A program made the translations under genes and the position numbers. 6,587 nucleotides of DNA from Actinomycetes bacterium (lineage in GTDB: Bacteria > Actinomycetota > Acidimicrobiia > Acidimicrobiales > Palsa-688): positions 1-6,587 of the forward strand of contig JAKAWM010000166.1 in assembly GCA_021827285.1 (NCBI GenBank), in the 5' to 3' direction. Numbering within the stretch: position 1 is the stretch's first letter; each line of letters begins with the position of its first letter. Below the pieces are notes generated by a model. The model ran no database searches. It saw only the letters and a list, made by a program, of their open reading frames with translations, and had not been told where the DNA came from. Below are positions 6,109 through 6,587 of this stretch, in pieces.

Positions 6109-6587
6109 TCAGGCACGGCCCGCAATTGCCCCCGCGGCCCAGGCGTCGAACAGCCCCGCGTAATACCCACCGCGCGCTACCAGATCTTGGTGGCTGCCCA
6201 CCTCGACCAGCCGCCCGTCAACGACCACGGCGACTTTGTCAGCCCGCGCCGCCGTGCTCAGCCGGTGAGCCACGGTAACGGTGGTCCGGTTGGCCGACAG
6301 CACGGCCACCGCCCTTTCGATTTCGGTCTCGGTACCGGGGTCCAGGCTGGAGGTGGCCTCGTCCAGCACCAGCACCGCCGGGTCGGTCAAAGCGGCGCGA
6401 GCCAGGGAGACAAGCTGGCGTTCACCGGCCGACAACCGCGAGCCGCGTTCGCCCACCTCGGCCCGTAACCCTCCTTCGATCGCTAGGAGATGCTTGTCGC
6501 TCCCAAGCCGGTGAAGCACGTCGAGCACCTCCTCCTCGCTGGCTTCGGGCCGGCCCACCAAAATGTTGTCCAGCACGGTGCCCCGGA
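6109..6587 (-). CDS. ABC exporter ATP-binding domain, C-terminal part (5' end outside window)
   Basis: The reading frame is open to the window edge, so this is a 3' fragment of about 158 codons. It enters with RGTVLDNILVGRP, the Q-loop-distal sequence typical of exporter-type ABC ATPases. It then carries the signature LSAGERQ (6415-6435; usually LSGGQRQ), Walker B VLVLDE with the D-loop SSLD (from 6375 down), and the switch histidine in VAHRLS (His codon 6265-6267). The ending GSHQDLVARGGYYAGLFDAW is typical of fused membrane-ATPase half transporters (MsbA/MDR type), so a transmembrane domain is expected upstream, beyond the window. Walker A is not in view. The gene converges on the giant membrane protein gene with a 65-base gap (6044-6108) in which I see no strong terminator. 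Substrate cannot be told. Confidence 0.95.
   Translation of the reverse strand, partial: RGTVLDNILVGRPEASEEEVLDVLHRLGSDKHLLAIEGGLRAEVGERGSRLSAGERQLVSLARAALTDPAVLVLDEATSSLDPGTETEIERAVAVLSANRTTVTVAHRLSTAARADKVAVVVDGRLVEVGSHQDLVARGGYYAGLFDAWAAGAIAGRA

Noticed and set aside
6044..6115. Possible terminator between the convergent genes (CGC-GAAA-GCG at 6047-6056; TGCCTCAGGCA at 6105-6115)
   Set aside because: The stems are 3 and 5 bp with a tetraloop or single-base loop, and neither has a T-run; the second overlaps the ABC gene stop codon. Too weak to call.

Overview
The window is GC-rich, with strongly G/C-biased third codon positions and GTG/TTG codons near several gene starts. The GMP synthetase closely matches what I remember of actinobacterial (mycobacterial-type) GuaA. 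I infer a member of the Actinomycetota. Acidimicrobiia or a similar deep-branching class is possible, but nothing in the window settles the class. It looks like chromosomal DNA: there are no transposases, integrases, tRNAs, rRNAs or CRISPR arrays.

Layout. (1) 37-1641, minus: guaA, complete, with all catalytic motifs. (2) 1642-1846: the guaA upstream region. It carries four imperfect direct copies of a ~27-bp unit at irregular spacing, and a possible 13-codon leader ORF that ends in an ATGA overlap with the guaA start. (3) 1847-3289, minus: three envelope genes in one direction with short gaps. In transcription order they are a small C-terminally anchored membrane protein, a secreted COG4315/PF03640-type repeat protein with a Thr/Ser-rich tail, and a four-helix membrane protein. 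A well-formed 22-codon leader ORF precedes the last one. (4) About 3278-3445: a divergent intergenic region, overlapped by a 45-bp tandem repeat, with a plausible -10 box for the plus-strand gene. (5) 3446-6043, plus: one very large multi-spanning membrane protein of about 865 aa. It has roughly 16 helices, a Val/Gly/Ala-rich repeat linker, one more helix and a C-terminal domain predicted to lie outside the cell. I do not recognise the family. (6) 6109-6587, minus: the C-terminal end of an ABC-exporter ATPase, cut by the window edge and convergent with (5).

How the genes relate. guaA (purine synthesis) and the ABC exporter look like independent neighbours. The middle of the window is an envelope locus: three small envelope genes divergently transcribed from the giant membrane protein. 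Shared regulation is inference from the layout only. The least described items are the giant membrane protein, the small three-gene cassette, and three repeat blocks. Two of those blocks have periods divisible by three and lie in or against coding sequence; the third, upstream of guaA, has irregular spacing and looks non-coding.
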